64,000 nt of DNA. It comes from Axinella damicornis. Taxonomy: Eukaryota > Porifera > Demospongiae > Axinellida > Axinellidae. The notes under the pieces were generated by a model. The model did not search any database, was not told the origin of the DNA, and worked only from the letters and a program-made list of their open reading frames with translations. The DNA is taken from contig OZ007513.1 of NCBI GenBank assembly GCA_963931865.1, forward strand, positions 8,436,155-8,500,154. The letters are read 5' to 3'. Both the position numbers and the translations under genes were made by a program. The number at the start of each line of letters is the position of its first letter. Within the stretch, counting starts at the first letter, position 1. Positions 61,460 through 64,000 of the stretch are shown here, piece after piece.

Positions 61460-61768
61460 TTGCGTAATGGCTCGTCACAGTGTTCATCTCAAAGTGAACC
61501 GATAACCCACTTCCTAGTCCTGGCACGGAACAGAGTCTTGAGGACTGGAACTGAGATGATTGATGCTATTCGAGAGCTGACCTTTAGCCTGGTGCTGCTA
61601 GTTGCTGATGTGTGTCAGACAGGTCTGGAACAGCTGCAGGAGTTTGGAAAAGAACACTTTACGGCAACCCGTGGCATTCAACTGCTGCTAGCAACTGTCA
61701 AAGGGCAACTGGTTGGTGGCCACCGTCATAGTACTTGTACTCTATGTTTGAAACCCTCCTGTCTGTAG
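61460..61768 (+). other. Protein-like open frame, unassigned
   Basis: It reads EMIDAIRELTFSLVLLVADV and TGLEQLQEFGKEHFTATRGI. It has no ATG, no recognised family, and overlaps a minus-strand candidate exon by about 70 bp. Confidence 0.2.
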
Positions 61769-62241
61769 TCATGAAATTCTCTCGCACCACCACACCAGCA
61801 ATGCCCATGACGTGCACATTGCTCCTTCGTACCGTGTCCTCAGAATCAAAGAATTTGACTACCGTCTTGTGACTACCTTCAGTCTTCAGGTACGTATTGT
61901 TTGCCTTCAATGGAGTGGTGACCTCTAAGTCCCTGAACGGTGAGCTCTGATTCTTGGAAATCTGTGGCCACCACTCCCTCACCAGATTCTCTAGGCACGG
62001 GATTAACCCCTATGGTCCATCAGTCGCTGTAACCTCCCCCCCCCCGCTTGGAACCACCTCAGTCATGGTAGTCTCCCCCCTACCCGCAACCCCCCACCAA
62101 GTCCCCCGCCCCACTTGGACCCACCCCAGACATGGTAGTTTCTACCCTACCCGTTACCTCCGCTCTGTCGCTATAAGCAGGGCGCCAGCGTGCCCATGAA
62201 AGTGACTGGAAGCGTAGGAACTTCTTCGAACGATAAGCCAT
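61698..62241 (-). CDS. Candidate two-exon gene, about 125 residues, unrecognised
   Basis: The ATG at 62241 (after an acceptor-like GACAGAAG, so an upstream non-coding exon is possible) opens MAYRSKKFLRFQSLSWARWR then PAYSDRAE. It ends at GAG|GTAACG (62158, phase 0). A phase-0 acceptor CCTAGAG near 61986 leads to NLVREWWPQISKNQSS, then KTEGSHKTVVKFFDSED and NVHVMGIAGVVVRENF, ending GGHQPVAL and TGA. The composition is soluble and basic at the N-terminus, possibly an organelle or RNA-associated protein, but no family was recognised. The intron is C-rich. Confidence 0.4.
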
Positions 62242-62599
62242 CTTCTGTCTTGTGCAATTGCTCACATACACAATCACGAGATAGCATGTGAGCGGTTAGT
62301 TTAATTCATCTACCTTGCTGACCCTAAGGCCAGATATATGCCCTCCGTGCAAGGTTGCTATGAGGTTCTGCTATTCACTTTTTGTCATAACTTTGAAGCA
62401 AGCTGCGAGTATATGTGTGCAGTGGCGTGGGACACACTGGGGCACTGGGCACACTGGGTCACATGCCCTACCAATTGGGGGTTGTGCCCTACCATTGGAG
62501 GTGTGCTTTGCCATCATTAAATTACTACCCCGAGTTACCTCGTACTTAGAGATTAGTGTAGAGCCAGTAGAGTTTGTGGCAGACGGCTAAAATCAAGCG

Positions 62600-62735
62600 A
62601 GCAATGTCGAGATTGCCTGTTCAATTATAGGTGATGGAAATTGTCTGTTTAGGGCCCTGTCAAAGGAAGTCACTGGCACGCAGGAAAATTACCGAGCTGT
62701 GCGCCTTTCCATCATCAACTTTATGCTAAAACCAT
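62600..62735 (+). pseudogene. OTU-type cysteine protease fragment
   Basis: One frame reads IIGDGNCLFRALSKEVTGTQ and continues ENYRAVRLSIINF. GDGNCLFRALS is the catalytic-Asp/Cys block of OTU deubiquitinases (family knowledge). A second frame 100 bp later (MTQCLDADWEMETCAHEVES) could be the continuation after a frameshift. The catalytic His region is not seen. OTU domains are common in mobile elements as well as host genes. Confidence 0.5.
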
Positions 62736-62949
62736 ATATTATTATGCTTCAATAGCATAGTGAGAATATGCTCATATTGATAGCACATATTGTTCCTGCA
62801 CCTTCTCCCATGACTCAATGTTTGGATGCTGATTGGGAAATGGAGACATGCGCACATGAGGTGGAAAGTATATATGTATTTATCCACCAAATACTGAACT
62901 TCAACTGTTCGAACCATCCATGCTGTTGTGAAAGGCTATTATACTTCTC

Positions 62950-63500
62950 TGCAGCTATCCTAAATGCCCAATCATTCAAACCTGGCATGTACGTATGTGA
63001 TGGATGGCATATATTCCTGGGCATGCTAAATTTGGGCCTGTCAAGCTAGTGGTAGTCTCATCATTGGAGCAATAGTTGAGTACATCGTCTGGTGCTAGGC
63101 TTGGAACTTGTTCACTAGCTGGCTTTCTCCACCTTTCATAGCTAGGTATGGAGATATGTGAGTCCGAAATTCTGACAAGGATAATGCTATCAGACACACT
63201 TGAAGAGTTAAGTGAAGTGTAATTTAGATGGTTGTAGTAATTGCTCTAAAAGATGTCCTGTTCTGAATGGAGATGCTTCAGCTTTGATGCATGCAGCAAG
63301 CTGTGTCTTCACACATGTGACAGGTGTAAGGCCCGAGGCCCCAATGAATCAATGCCTTCGCCTAACCCTCTTTGGATCTAAGTAAGACTTTGACCTGCTC
63401 ATCGCGTATGTTGTAGTAGCACAGTATGTCAGCAATTTACTGAAGTGCCTATGCAGCAATACGTTGTGTCTTCATCCATCCAGCATCACATGTTGTGTGC
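62950..63500. other. Gene-free stretch
   Basis: No repeats, exons or motifs recognised. Confidence 0.4.
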
Positions 63501-63514
63501 ACCTATTCACTGTC

Positions 63515-63760
63515 AACTTGAACTTGAATTTGAAAAGATTTATTCACCACCAAATGGGATGAAAGGGAACATGAGCAGAAGGTACAATACCTATGATGGC
63601 TCACTCCGAAAAAAGAAAAGAGAACTATATATATATAAACCACGACAGGGAAATCACAATACAATACAATAACCTCACACAATACAACACAATAACCTCA
63701 AGTACATAGTGTACAATGCATAGCAGAGTTAACTATAACAAGCACTAGTAAAATACAAAA
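63515..63760 (-). mobile_element. Dispersed repeat, LINE-tail-like, copy 2
   Basis: Shares ATTTATTCACC, ATGAGCAGAAGGT, CTATGATGGCTCACTCC and the CTCAAGTA...TGTACAA blocks in order with 5030-5230. Confidence 0.5.
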
Positions 63761-64000
63761 GCAAATGTTTCTTAAACAGGTCATGATTCTGGGCAGAAAC
63801 TCAAGTCTTGTGTTTATTCCACTCCGCACAGAGTAGTGGTTGTACCAACTCTTGGCATTGCTATCCTCATATATAGCGGCTCAAAGTACACTGAGTGGTC
63901 AAAGCGGAAATAATATAGTGTGGGGGTTCTGTGTGGGTTTGACAACCATGACTGATACAGCTAATGTATTGGTGCTATATAGGATGAGGTTAGGATGAGA

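Noticed and set aside
1..64000. tRNA or rRNA genes
   Set aside because: No cloverleaf with a recognisable GGTTCGAATCC-type T arm and no rRNA core sequence was noticed. A tRNA scan was not possible.

Overview
This is intron-rich, repeat-dense eukaryotic DNA, most likely from a marine sponge (Demospongiae) or another early-branching animal. The reasons are GT-AG exons, a DPP4-family gene spread over almost 40 kb, and two very large beta-helix plus multi-pass membrane proteins of a type I associate with sponge and cnidarian genomes. The species call is inference; the eukaryotic call is not.

Layout. Bases 1-7.8 kb hold decayed sequence: a Penelope-like reverse transcriptase scrap, duplicated segments, a minisatellite, a TA-flanked inverted-repeat element, an inverted fragment of the large membrane-protein gene and a frameshifted TSSC4-like copy. 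Bases 7.5-18.3 kb are a tandem duplication. The first copy is an open 1,291-codon gene (8029-11904). The second (14260-18141) carries an in-frame stop early in the reading frame. About 500 bases are identical between the copies in the cysteine-rich/first-membrane-helix part.

From 58.3 down to 18.9 kb on the minus strand lies a single dipeptidyl-peptidase (S9B) gene. I could rebuild it as 27 phase-consistent exons totalling 2,538 coding bases (845 residues), with a type II membrane anchor, beta-propeller, double-Glu motif and Ser-Asp-His triad. Its introns are crowded with young-looking mobile DNA, minisatellites and long G/C homopolymers.

The most striking elements are these. (1) A family of hairpin elements with termini TAGCCTCGTTCCCAGGC, flanked by 9-bp target duplications in eight cases. 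(2) A 4.1-kb inverted-repeat element (37441-41523) with a 6-bp target duplication, minisatellites inside both terminal repeats and captured exons ending in a truncated protein-kinase domain. It has itself been invaded by a hammerhead-like retro-insert, a 400-bp hairpin element sitting in the kinase glycine loop, and another inverted-repeat element.

Bases 58.4-64 kb hold more repeats, a candidate two-exon minus-strand gene (61.7-62.24 kb) and an OTU-protease-like remnant. No bacterial operon, rRNA, tRNA or CRISPR array was seen. Comparisons were made by eye; no search or alignment program was run.
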